A stretch of DNA of 64,000 nt, taken from assembly GCA_026120035.1 (NCBI GenBank), contig JALRME010000002.1, positions 1,984,001 to 2,048,000 on the forward strand, in the 5' to 3' direction. A model generated the notes under the pieces. The model ran no database searches and was not told the origin of the DNA. It saw only the letters and a program-made list of their open reading frames with translations. The DNA comes from Coleophoma eucalyptorum. Lineage: Eukaryota > Ascomycota > Leotiomycetes > Helotiales > Dermateaceae. The translations under genes were made by a program, and so were the position numbers. This document shows positions 36,534-48,630 of the stretch, piece by piece. Positions within the stretch are counted from its first letter, which is position 1, and each line of letters starts with the position of its first letter.

Positions 36534-39500
36534 ATGGCCAACCCGAATACTTTTGAAGGCATCAAAGACCTTCGCGCAGAGCTCACAATAATTTCTGCAG
36601 ACAGACTTATCAGCCTCGACAGACTTGTAGGGCTTCTGGAAGCTCAGGTTGAGGCGCTCCGAGGCCTGCTTGACAAAAAGACGCGCAATGAGCAAAGCCG
36701 GAAGAGTTTAACCTCAGGTAGGGCTCGTGAACGCTGAATTTGCTTTAAAGGTGCTGACCGTGGATGGTAGGAAACCTCAAGCTTGGCGATCAAGAGTTTG
36801 GCATAAATGAAGAATTCCAGCAGAATGTTCTGCAGCTTGCAGACGAAGTGGACTTGGACGAAGTAGCCGCAGGCGCACTCTTTTACGAAGCACAATATGA
36901 TACTGGTTGCCCAGGTCAATCAACCCTCGAATCTGCCATTATTCGATTTCATCAACAAAGAATCAACACCTTGGATTGTTTGCGAATTATTGCGGAGCTA
37001 TCTTTGGATGTGGATCAAGATGATTTTGTCAGGCAGCTCTTTCAGAGAACCATCGATCTGCTAATACAACCACCCGAAGGGCCGCGAGATGCCTCTGGTA
37101 ATGCGTCAAAATTTGTTCGCAAGTGTTTATCGAGTATGGGGGATGTCAGACAATGGTTGCAAAAGCTATCAGATAAATTAAATGGCGCTTCGGTACTCGG
37201 TCAGGGACAACAGCCTGAGTTTATAACAACCATTGAGTTTCAACGGGGCAGTCTTGTGCGACAGCATGAGCTTTTGGGCATGATTGTCCATTACTTGGTA
37301 AAGTCAAGTCGTTCTAGTATATCAGACTTCGAACATATTCTCAGCGACGTAGAGAAATTTAACAGATACGACAATCTTTTATGTAAGACTGGTTTCTTCA
37401 AAGTTTTTTATTTCTGCTAACAAAGTATTGAAGTGCACTACTTTCCAGCGATTGCTGCAAATATCTCAAGATTTGGTGCCCCAGAAGGCGGCGGTAGTAT
37501 TGAAGATGCACGACGTTTGAACGCAAAGTTCTTTCCCTCATCAGAGACAAAGTCATGGGCATTGCCATACGTACATGCTGCTTTTCGAGCGTGGTGGCTT
37601 GCAGAGTATAGTGGTTGGTACAGTGAGAATTATGGAGGTCCAGCGATAGCAGGTGCCAAATTGGATGAAGGTTGGTTATCTTTCCAACTGCGTATCCTGC
37701 ACAATTGCAGCCTCATGCTAACATCAATATAGAGGCTAAGTTGCGTTCAAAGCAATTCACAGATGCGCTCAAGGACGGTGCCTTTGATTTCATTTTATCC
37801 ATGTCGGCAGACGTCAAGATCGGTGACTGGAGTGATCCCGCCAGGCATGGATTGCGGCAATGGTTACAACGAAAGGCTCCAGCATTACTTCCTGATTCGG
37901 TACCATTTTCAAACTTTTTTCAAGGTGTACTAATGGAACAGCTCGAGTCCTTTATTGAAGGTTTCATTACAAACTTGCCCGATGTGCTAAGGAAGCTGAG
38001 AATTGATGAGGATGAACAACGCCAGCTTAGCCAATTACATGAGCATGACCTTGACTTGGAACGATTCTTAGTCATCATATCATATTCGTTTGAGAACCGC
38101 CCGAAGGCTGCTATGGAAGGATTTTGGGATGTTCCAGATGGTGCGTTGATTGGCTTCATGCACTGGGCATCTCGTCGTGCTTCCACACCTCTTGTGAGCG
38201 CCTTCTGTGAAATGCTTCAGGCGCTTTCGGATGACGAAGACTGCGCAACACATGCCCATCAATTTCTGTTGGACGACGGACCCCTCTCATCCGGTAAGAT
38301 GAGACGTACCCATTCTCTAACCTGGAGAACCATTATTACCGAGCTTGTGTACTTCTGTGAACGAATCCGCAACCAGCCTTCGCTTCCCCAGTCTCAATCA
38401 TACCGAAATGAGAAGACCAACGCCGATGCGGCGGAAACAGAACCAGAATCTGTCATGATGCTAGAATGCTATCTTCGCCTCATAACCAAGTTATGCACCG
38501 AGAGCGGAGAAGCCAGAGACTTTTTACTACAACATCAAACTTTCCACCTGGTGGAAATGCTTCTTCAGCTAGCTAGCAGCTCTATTTTGCCACGACTGAG
38601 AGCCTGTGCCTTCACTACTCTGCGTTCACTTGCGTCACATAAGAATAGACAGGTTGGCGAATTCCTCTGGACTTCTCTTGACTTGTGGATATGTGGTGGT
38701 TATTCGCCGTCTTCGAATGCGCACAAATCTGCGCAGTCACAAATCTCGAGTGCTGCAATACAGCGTATATTCCAGGAGATCGGCACTGGGTTTGAACAGC
38801 CAAATGCATTCGTTGAACTTTTGCATGCGCTAGTTCTTCCATACGACGATGAGGCTGGCCTCCATGATGGATTGTCATTTCCAGAAAATCTTGGCTCTTC
38901 ATTCCGCATGCCAGGGATCGATCCATATATCGACTTTGCTGTAGGTCAGATTTTTGGCGGTAGACTTGCGGACAGTGTGGATTCAGGGCAACTCAGATTT
39001 CTACAATTGACGTGCTTGGACTTCATAAGGACATGCCTACAGACATTCAATGAAGACTTGGTTATATTAGCCAATCGCTCAAATGTTTCTGTCGATACTG
39101 CCATAACAGCGACGGATCTCGATACTTACGTACGTTTGCACCCATTTTCCAGGGTTATGGAATGGATCTATAGCGAAACGGTCATGTCTGCCCTTTTGGG
39201 GTCCTTGCACCAGGATGCTGGCGAGGTTGGAGCAGCTACACCTGACTCACCATTGCTTGAGTGTCTCCTACGTGGAATCGAGGTAGCAACACTGATCCTG
39301 GAACTGCAAGCAACATACTTAGACATCATCCGGCCGGCAATCAAGCTACGTTCTGCTCGGAGACAAAACATCCCTAGTGCTGCCTATGCCAGCTTTGAGG
39401 ACGGCGTTCTGAGCCATCTTTCTGTGGTCTCGGATCTTGGACTTTATTGTGGGCTCGGCCATTCTCACTTAACGATGGCTTCTCTGAAATTACTGCAGAA

Positions 39501-41826
39501 GCTCGCTGCATCGCCAAAATTTGCTTCACCATCTGCTGTGACTTCAACCAAACGCACGGATCGAAACAAAGCTATTGCAGCACTTGAGGCCAACGACGAT
39601 GCGGAATACATCTCTTCTTGTTTGAGCAGTGCTATTGTAGAGAAGGTTGATTTTACTCGCGCGCCCCTTATTGAGTCTTATCAAATCAAGGTCAACATAC
39701 TCGACTTCTTAACATCATGCATTCAGTCCTCACCTGGACGCCCTACAATAGCACACCTTCTTCTTGGCTTTGGATGCGGCAGCGACAAGCTTTACGTTGT
39801 CCCAGATAGTCCCTTTAGCAACAACTCCTCTCTTTTCCACGTTATCCTATCAGAGCTCGCACTTGGGCTGGACATCTATGATGAAGAAAACGCTACGATG
39901 CTGTCTTCGCGCATTACACTCAGCTACAAAGCTATAGAAGTTTTCAAACTGCTCTGGTCATCTCCACTGTCGGCGAGTCTTACGATGACCGAAATGAGGG
40001 CCCAGCAAGCTCTATCCAACATGTTCATCAGCGAGCCTGTCATACACCAGGACTTGACCTGGGATGGAATGCCAACCACAGATCCTTCATTTCTTTCATC
40101 GCCACCCGCTGCCTGTCTGTCCGACTTTCTTTCTCGGCGTGCATCGATACTCCAGTACATTTCTGCTGAACTTCTTCACATTGTGCAGGGTCATTCCCAA
40201 TCTTTGAAAACACAGGTAGTTGAGACGTTGCTAGGATCGACAAACGTAGATGGCGGCAAAATCCAAAACTCGACAATTTTTGATATATTCGACTTTATGG
40301 AGTTTGATGTCAACCAAATGATTCAACCCCCTGAAGATTCCTTTGTTGCAGATGTAGACTTCGGTGACTGCTTAGAGGAACTGAACGGCTCACCCGAACA
40401 AATCTTCAATATTCATAAAGTTGAGGAGCTGCTGCTGTTACGCCGTGCTGAACTGCAGAAGACTGGAGTACTTACGACTCCACTGGATGATGACCAATTC
40501 GGCCTTCAAGCTCAAAACGTTATGGCATTCCTCTTAGTTGATAACCAGATTAAGCAGCTCAAAGCCGGCAAAGTTGGGTTGTTGCGATCTTGGGTACAAG
40601 TTATGCTTGTATTAATCAAAGTGGGAGATTTTACCGGCCCAACAAAAACCTCCTTTGTTTTGCAATCCTTGCAGACCATAATGCCTAGACTTGAAAACAG
40701 CTTGGAGGATGCTACTGAGGCCTTGGAGCTAGCTCGGCTAGCCAGAGGTCTTCTTTTTAGTTTCGATTTCAATACCGGTTCAGCTGATGGCGAGATAGGA
40801 GATCTGACAAGTGAACGGCTGTTCCACCTTTTCCAGGTTTCTCTCCGAGCCATTCACTCGCCCGCTTCTGTATCGTCCCTGAAAGACACATTTTACGAAA
40901 TCTGTTACCGTTACTTGGCAGGCATGTCGGAAGCTGCGAAAGTGAATCGAAGGCATAGTATACAGACGATTAGAGCTGCCGGAGAGCGTTTGATCGATCT
41001 CATCTGCGATGATGGTTATGCCGGCGAACCCATGTGCAGAATTTCAGCGCTATTGTTTCTTGGAACACTGGTCAGACTGGGGAACGACGAGAAGTCGAAG
41101 TACATCATTGATTCTCTAAGTCGCCTGAATTTTATCAATATCCTCGTTGATTCTATTCAGAATATGACAGATGACCTTCGAGAGACATCCCATGAAGGTT
41201 TGTCAAGACAATTATGAATTACTGTTTTTCAGGTACTAATATTCCGCCATAGATACACCAATTCAACTCGCGTATTGCAACGCAAGGTTGGCCTTGCTGC
41301 TTCAAATATGCCAGACACGCCAAGGGGCAACAGTGGTACTAAATGCAGGTCTATTCCGTGCCATCAGAGCATCAGGACTGTTTGCGATTGATCCTGACCT
41401 TGGAGTTGGTAAGGCATACTTCTCTACAAAACAACAGACCGAGTAAGCTAACATTCACAGTGATTGATGATGTAGATGCTATTAGCAAGCATTATGATCT
41501 TCTAGTTGCGATAATGAGAGTTATCTGTACAGTTGTACTGAGTCGTGGGTCTCAAAACGAACAAACGCTTGATCAGGGCCGTAAATTCCTGTCAGACAAT
41601 AGACTGTCCATACTTACTGTTTTCAAAAGATCTGCTGGACTCGGCAGTGGAGGTGCTGAGGAAAGCATCGACGAGCTTGCTGATTCTTTCATGTTGCTAA
41701 TTTCGGCGACCGGTTTTCTAGAGGTACGCGGTTCTAGCATGAATTTTATCTGCTCACAAGCTAACTCACTCGCAGTTTGAGGAGCAAACAAGTATAAAGC
41801 CAGTATCAGCAAGGACATTCACCTAG
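36534..41826 (+). CDS. NUP192: Nucleoporin Nup192 (Nup205 family)
   Basis: Seven exons: 36534-36717, 36771-37382, 37434-37670, 37733-41197, 41253-41408, 41461-41723 and 41776-41826; about 1655 aa, close to known Nup192. It is an all-helical solenoid with no enzymatic motif. Recognisable family stretches include GALFYEAQYDTGCPGQSTLE, RFHQQRINTLDCLRIIAEL and FRAWWLAEYSGWYSENYGG. Nup192 is a large scaffold of the inner ring of the nuclear pore and binds linker nucleoporins such as Nic96 and Nup53. All six junctions keep frame with introns of 51-62 nt. Intron 3 uses a weaker GTTGGT donor. The final 51-nt exon was placed by phase and the GCAG acceptor, so the C-terminus is less certain. Confidence 0.9.
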
Positions 41827-42759
41827 TCCCAAAGGTCTTGGGTATGGCGTCTTTCTGGCTAGCGGTGCCGGCGTGTTGATGTCTTTTGGATGGGAAAATT
41901 TGTAATGACGAATGTACATAATGATCCTGAATTCCCTAAAAACTTGGCAAGGTGGATGGAGTTGGCTACCGCTATGTATATTTGACTCGTGACAGGTTCA
42001 AGTTGCTTATCATGACATGCCTCAAATGCTTTACGAGACATGCAGATGTGGTGCAAAATGCCAAGTCTACAAATTCCTGACCAGAACTTCAATACTCCTT
42101 GCTGTTTCCATGATAAAACCCACGATTGTAGTAGTTGTGGTCTTCTCTGTCTACTAGTTATCTCGCCCGTACTGCCAACATGTTTGTTGATTCTAATCAG
42201 ATTGCAGCAGTATCTTTGGTAGTAACAAGCCTGAGCATTTCGATAGCCAAACTGTTCTGGGTAGCAATTTTCACAAATCATCTCAGAGTATCAGTGTCTC
42301 CGATAGTTAGTCGTCTTGTAAGGTCAGTTCCGTAATCATCCGGCTTGATCGGCTGAATATAAAAGGACGAATTTAAAATTCCGCCTTGCAGTAGGGTACA
42401 TTTCTTAAGAAAATAAAGATGATAGATACATTGCCAAGGGCAGGAATGAAACAGTCACGTGTCTCTTATCTACTAGCTATCACCGGCGGTTAGTGACTAT
42501 CTCCGACGTGCAGATGCTAGTTCGCGTCATGGCTGCTACGAGAGCTGGTGAAGCAAATAACTTCTTTCCGCGTTCGAAATACAGTCCGTGCCTATTCCAG
42601 TGTGTAGCATTCCTCTGTTCAAGGATCGTCTCTAATCATACTGCAGAGACATTGATTATTCCTAGCAGAACCCATTCTCAATACCTTACCTCTTCGAATC
42701 CTCACTCCGCTGCTGTTGCTGAAACCTATTCATGTCCGCTGGAGGACTTATGACGGCCG
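41827..42759. other. Intergenic region, NUP192 / CUL4
   Basis: This 933-bp gap holds the 3' side of NUP192 and the upstream region of the cullin gene. A plus-strand open frame at 42493-42753 stops just before the cullin ATG; it is not cullin-like and probably lies in the leader. Confidence 0.5.
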
Positions 42760-45425
42760 ATGCAGCCTGTGAGGGATCCATCTGTTGAAGAAGATCCCAT
42801 ATACTCTCAAACAACGACGACCAAGCGAAAAGTCCGCGACAAGCAGAGGCCTAGGACTTCTGAGGAATTCCGTGATCACTCACCCTCACCTGGGGCGAAT
42901 CCCAAAAGACTGAAGACCACTCATATATCTTATGACCCTGGACGACAAGTGGAAATGAACAAAATAATGGTGAACCAGCGATCTGCTGTAATTGATTTGA
43001 CCAGAGGTTCCTTACCTTCAAATTTCCAGCCTCATACCGGCGCAAAAAGACTTGTCATCAAGAACCTAAGAACGACAAGCAACAAAGACGCCAATGAGTA
43101 TTATGAAAGGACTTGGAATGAGCTGGACAATGCTCTGACCTCAGTCTTCGCCAGAGAGCAACCAGCCACACCATTAGAGGTTCTGTGCCGTGGAGTAGAG
43201 GCGACCTGTAGGCGTGGTAGGGCAGAAGAGCTCTTCAAGCATTTAAAAGATCGTTGCGAAAAGTACCTCGATTCGACCCTGCTGCCGCTCATACTGGAAC
43301 AATCTGGGACATCAAATGTGGATGGACTACGTATGGTATATAAACACTGGACAATATGGAATGAGCAATCAGTATGTCAATTGCAGGGAAATTGCTGAAC
43401 AAGTGCTAACCAGGCACTAGACTCTTCTGCGCTCTATATTCAGCTATCTTGATCGATCATACTTACTGAACTCAAAGGAAAGGCCACAGTTAGAGGACAT
43501 GGGCATAAGCCAATTTCGCAGGATGGTATTCACACATGGTGGCACTCTGGGTAGTAGGGTACTGTCTGGCATGTGCGATTTGGTTGCCTACGACCGTGAT
43601 GGCCAAGATACGCTCTTTGACGCAGCCCTGCTAAAAGAATCCGTGTCAATGCTTCATATTTTCGGTATCTACGGCAAGTCATTTGAACCAAAGTTTATCA
43701 GACAATCAGAGGCCTACTTTGAGCAGTTTTCAGAGGAGCGAAGAGCTACATCTTTAAAAGAGTATATCAATGCTTGCGATAGGCTTCTGGCAAAAGAGGC
43801 CATCAGATGTGATGCCTACAATTTCGACAGTACTACAAAGAGAATACTTCTTGACAGCGCCCATAGAATACTGGTCGAGGAACGATCTGAGACGCTTCTC
43901 GATTCCGAAGGAGTATCGAAGCTCTTAGACACAAACGCGATTCAGTCGATGCAGGCACTCTATGACCTCTTGAGACTTTCAAATATCCAGAACAAATTGA
44001 AATTGCCTTGGGAAGTATACATCAAGAAGACAGGCTCCGCAATCGTTAGTGACAAGGAAAAGGTTGATGAAATGGTCCTTAGACTGCTCGAGATGAAGCG
44101 CACGTTAGACGTCATTATTCGAGACTCGTTCAAGAAAGATGAAGAATTTACATACAGCCTGAGAGAAGCGTTTGGGAATTTCATCAACGACCGGAAGAAC
44201 ACCTCCGCATGGGGAACTGGCAATTCGAAGGTCGGAGAGATGATTGCAAAATATATCGATATGCTGCTTCGAGGAGGATTGAAGGCTGTGCCACGATCCT
44301 TAATTTCTGATGCCGCAAATCGAAGTGCAGCAGAACAAGGTGGCCAAGCGAGTACTGGAGATGAGGATGCAGAGCTGGACCGGCAACTGGACCAGGCACT
44401 GGAACTCTTCCGTTTCATTGAAGGCAAAGATGTCTTCGAAGCTTTCTACAAGAAGGATCTTGCCAGAAGACTCTTGATGGCTCGAAGTGCGAGTCAAGAT
44501 GCTGAGCGGAATATGCTACAGAAATTGAAAGGCGAATGTGGTTCGAGCTTCACACACAATCTTGAGCAGATGTTCAAAGACCAAGAACTGGCTCGAGATG
44601 AGATGATATCCTACAAGCAATCACTTAGTAATACCAGCAAAACGACCATGGATTTGCAAGTCAGCGTTCTATCGGCTGCGGCATGGCCAACTTATCCCGA
44701 TGTCAAAGTCAACCTCCCAGTCGAAGTTGCGAAACATATTGAGAAGTATGACCGTCACTACAAGCACAAACATACAGGTCGACGATTGACATGGAAACAT
44801 GGTCTTGCACACAGTATTGTCCGAGCGCAGTTTAATAAGGGAACGAAAGAGCTTCTTGTGAGCGCATTCCAGGCTATTGTCCTAGTCTTGTTTAACGATA
44901 TTGGACCGGATGGAAATCTATCATATACAGATATCGCTGGCGCAACAGGGCTTGTGGATGCCGAGCTCGAGCGAACACTTCAATCACTAGCATGCGGCAA
45001 GGTCCGTATCTTGCAAAAGCATCCAAAGGGCCGCGATGTCAACCACACGGATACGTTCACGGTCAATCTCAATTTTACAGACCCAAAATTCCGCATCAAG
45101 ATCAACCAGATCCAATTAAAAGAGACCAAAGAGGAAAATAAGGAGACGCACGAGCGCGTGGCACAAGACAGACAGTATGAAACACAGGCAGCCATTGTGC
45201 GAATAATGAAGAGTCGCAAGACGATGGATCATGCAAATCTTGTAGCTGAGGTCATCAACCAAACGAAGTCCAGAGGTGCAGTAGAACCGGGCGAGATCAA
45301 GAAGAATATCGAGGTAAGTTGCCAACGCGTCCCCGAATCTTGGTTACTTGGCTAACATCATGCAGAAACTTATTGAGAAGGATTATCTCGAGCGCGAGGA
45401 CGGCGCGTACGTATATTTGGCATAG
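42760..45425 (+). CDS. CUL4: Cullin-4 scaffold of a CRL4 ubiquitin ligase
   Basis: Three exons: 42760-43371, 43421-45313 and 45366-45425; about 854 aa. A disordered basic N-terminus (about 85 residues, PSPGANPKRLK) precedes cullin repeats beginning near NLRTTSNKDANEYYERTWNE. The cullin homology domain contains FEAFYKKDLARRLLMARSAS and HGLAHSIVRAQFNKGTKELL. The winged-helix end holds IVRIMKSRKTMDH; Lys801 of RIMK sits at the NEDD8 attachment site. The protein ends REDGAYVYLA, as cullins do. Cul4 bridges DDB1-type adaptors to Rbx1 and in fungi acts in replication, repair and heterochromatin (DIM-5 pathway in Neurospora). Assignment to Cul4 rather than Cul1/3 rests on the N-terminal extension and overall flavour. 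Confidence 0.9.
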
Positions 45426-45970
45426 GGCTGGAGATTTCAAGCCCATGGGGTTACGGCTTTACACAAGCAGTATTATGGTATGCATCATGTTAGGCGCTTT
45501 GTGGGATATGCAAATGCCATATTCATACTCCTTACCCAATTTCTTGACTCGGTGGCTGCATTCAGAACAAGAATTTGAAAGAGCCATAGATTGCGCACGT
45601 TTCTCCTTGTAAAGACATAGCATAATCCAAGCTTCATATACTGTCACCCATGCAAGTTTATAGTTTTTACGTCGTGAAATGAGAGAGCCGAATGGAGACG
45701 GGGCCAGGTCACTTGCCACAGCATGAGTATATTCATCGTCTGCATGGTGAAGGTTCGTCAGAAATCCAACAATTTAAACCAGGGAGAACGTCAGATGAGT
45801 GTAAATAGCTCCTGGACCAAACAAGTATTGTGTCTTCACGGATTAGCCATTTAGCTCGCTTAAAATATAATAACTTGGTTATAACTTTATGTACAGAATG
45901 TTCCACGGGAATCCCTCAGATTTTACAGACCCCTTCCTAGATCCACAATATTATCACTATTCCCCCTTAT
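45426..45970. other. Convergent intergenic region
   Basis: A 545-bp spacer between the ends of CUL4 and the ferritin-like gene. It is AT-rich and no feature was identified. Confidence 0.5.
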
Positions 45971-46956
45971 TCATGCCTTCATGATGCTCAAATCAAACTG
46001 GGGTGCATCCGGAGTGATCTCCACAATAGCCGGACCGGCAATGACGGTGCTATCGTCAACCATGCCAGAGTCGTCGGACGTCAGGAAGAGGTATGACTGG
46101 CCTGAAACCATCGCCGGCACGGTGGCGGTCATGAAATCACTGCTCATGGTCACTGGGACGGACATTATCTCCAGACCGCTGACGAATGTCGCAAAGACGG
46201 TGCCGGTGGGCATTTCCTTTGGCGCGAAGTTGATGCTGGCCATGGGGGCAGTGGGCATGCCCGAGATAATGCTCAGAGCTGGGTAGCTCATGACGGGCAG
46301 TGCGGCATTGGTGGATGGGCAGGATGTGATGAAGGGTGCGGCGATGGTGTAGACGGCGTTGATTCCCATGGGTGTGCCGAAAACATTGGCCATGGGGATC
46401 TCACCTACGGCATTTCGCTGCGCGGCTTGGTGTAGGGCTTCGGTGACCAGAATTGAGCCCGCGACTGTGAGGTAAGATTTCTCGGTGATGTCTGCGGCAG
46501 CACCTAGATATGCGGAGACGCCGACGCCTTCGATCACTGAGGCTAGCTTGACGAAGGATGCGGCATCCGTATAAGGGAATTTGTATTCGCATGCCGCAAC
46601 GGGTGTTACACCAGCGGCTTTCAATGCGGCCTCGAGATACACGACGTGCCCTTCCTCATCATGAGCCACATACTTCAGCTGATCGTAGAAGTCGGCTGAG
46701 AAGCCTGCAGCGGTGAATTCCTCTGGACCCATCTCGGATAGAGCTTTCTTATAGAAGGCATTCTCGAGATGTTCGAGCTGTGAGAGAACTTAGTATGGAT
46801 CGGATAAGAAGTTGAGGTTTATTTAGAACTCACTGTCAAGGCATATTGAAGGATATCCGCGTCAGTAACTCCAGTGTGCCTTCTCATGTTCCATGTTGGT
46901 ACTGCTGAAGCTGCAGTGAAGGCTAATGCCAAGCTAATTGCTGAAGTGAAGTGCAT
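45971..46956 (-). CDS. Secreted ferritin-like domain protein (Rds1-like)
   Basis: Two exons: 46956-46834 and 46777-45971; intron of 56 nt; about 309 aa. The N-terminus (MHFTSAISLALAFTAASA) is a clear signal peptide. The first 170 mature residues fit the ferritin_2 fold: YALTLEHLENAFYKKAL and YDQLKYVAHDEEGHVVYLEA carry Glu and His at diiron-like positions. A second helical pair follows (LTVAGSILVTEALHQAAQRN). The C-terminal 120 residues look beta-rich. Fungal members such as S. pombe Rds1 are stress- or nutrition-induced. Metal binding and catalysis are unproven. A TATA box sits about 95-100 bp before the ATG, consistent with regulated expression. Confidence 0.85.
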
Positions 46957-48630
46957 GGTGAAAGTTGTATGAAGAGAACTAAGTTTGAATAGTCAGGTAG
47001 TAAAGCAGCTGAGAGATGGTGCAGAGTGAAACCAGAGCTGCAAAGAGCTCTTATATAGATCCATTACAACCCTAGAACGATCTTCCGAATGGGCAATGGA
47101 ATATCGTCATCGATGAAGAACAAAGAGGATTTCCCAGCCTCCGCTGACTACCACTAGTCATCCTAAGGTTGCTATACCCGTATACGCGCTTGCACATCAC
47201 CAAGTGGCGTTTATGAGAGAGGAAGTATATTCTTCCACGAACACTAAGCCAGATGTGGTGATGAGCTCTCCACGTTGGGTCGGTCTGGACTACCAGAAAA
47301 GCTTAAACATTAAGCTTGAAGTAGAGCTAATGAGCGACATCTACAGAAAACCCTTCTGTCACTTGGCTACTGAGCACTATGCCCAGTGAACTAGCTACCA
47401 AGGCGGGGTAATATTCGAGGACAATTGGCGCCACTGAAGTATAGACGTACAGCTTGACTTCAAAAGACGAAAGAGTTCGGATCGTCAGACTTCCGCACTA
47501 CCCTATCTTACCTTACCCTAGCTTCTCATCTTGGGATCATAGAACCTTACTCGCACCTGAAGATGAGATGGATTATATCCCAGATCAGGCCGTCCAAGCT
47601 CTTGAGCTAAGACACTAACCCGCAAGAGAGAAGATCGTGCTGTAGATTTCCAATTCCAACCTCCCACTTGGGACTGTGCTTCTATGCAATCTTTGTCACC
47701 GGAAATCCACCATCCGAAGGCCCCAGATGTATTCGCTCATCAGAATGTTCAAGGTACTTGGCTTACAGCCTAGTAGAATGCCCTTCCTAGGTCATATGAC
47801 GATGCATTCAGTGGAAGTGGGCCATGTTATGTATGGAGCAGAACAATACGAGAAGATCTAAGCGACCGCGGCACGCATGGAAGCCGACGCTTGTTGGCAG
47901 AGGGGACTGCAAGCATGGAGACAAGCATTCCGAGAGCAGTGCTGAATATGGTGATATTGAAGCCGTTCTTTGTGTGAGCTTTCCCCGACGGGCTTCTGTA
48001 CCTGGGGGGTTGTAGGTCAGCCTCCTCGGATGCGTCACTTACCGAGCTCTCTTAGCTCTTTGTCACTAGGCCGCTGCTGCCAAATCATGGTGATGACTAT
48101 ACGCCACTAAAGGCCTTTGACCTTCACGGGGAGCTCTCTGCGCAGTGGCTTCCGTGGCACGCATTCTTCTTAAAGCTCCTAAGCTATCGGCGGTTTGAAG
48201 GCTCGACCATCAATGGCTGAATGTTAGGTACTTCAGGACTTGGACATTGGCAATTCTTCGTAAGTCAACGAATCCCTCGGTCAATAGAAAAGCTGGGGAA
48301 AGTAAAGTCTAATGGGAAGTATGTCAGGTATTCAAGAATACTACCATCAGCGGAAGTCGGTGGGCCAGAAAGTGAAGTTGTGACAAGTGCTTTTTATTAA
48401 AATGACTATATACATCAAGTGCCTTTCCCAGGTATCAACAGAAGAAGTGGGGTTTTTGACAACAGACCAATTCCCAGAGCTATCATTTATCCATGCTTCA
48501 ATACGCCACCCCCTTGCTTGCATCTCATCGTTTGATACAAACAACCACGTTGCCGCCTACAAAATCCCAAACTCCATGAAAATGATCGCCGCAAATGTGT
48601 AGTGTCAGGTCAAACGAAGGGGTATTGTAA
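46957..48630. other. 1.7-kb intergenic region without a supported gene
   Basis: This gap lies between the ferritin-like gene start and the FZO1 stop, both minus strand. Several frames of 60-76 codons occur on both strands, none with a domain, codon regularity or good start context. It holds the promoter of the ferritin-like gene. Confidence 0.5.
47050..47057 (-). promoter_or_regulatory. TATA box of the ferritin-like gene
   Basis: TATATAAG on the minus strand, about 95-100 bp upstream of the start codon, matches the consensus TATAWAAR. The distance suits a fungal core promoter. Confidence 0.5.

Noticed and set aside
42493..42753. Plus-strand frame of 86 codons as the first exon of CUL4
   Set aside because: It ends with a stop just before the cullin ATG, offers no in-phase donor to the cullin frame, and shows no cullin sequence.
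48347..48544. Minus-strand 65-codon frame downstream of FZO1
   Set aside because: Some stretches look protein-like, but there are no splice partners or recognised motif.
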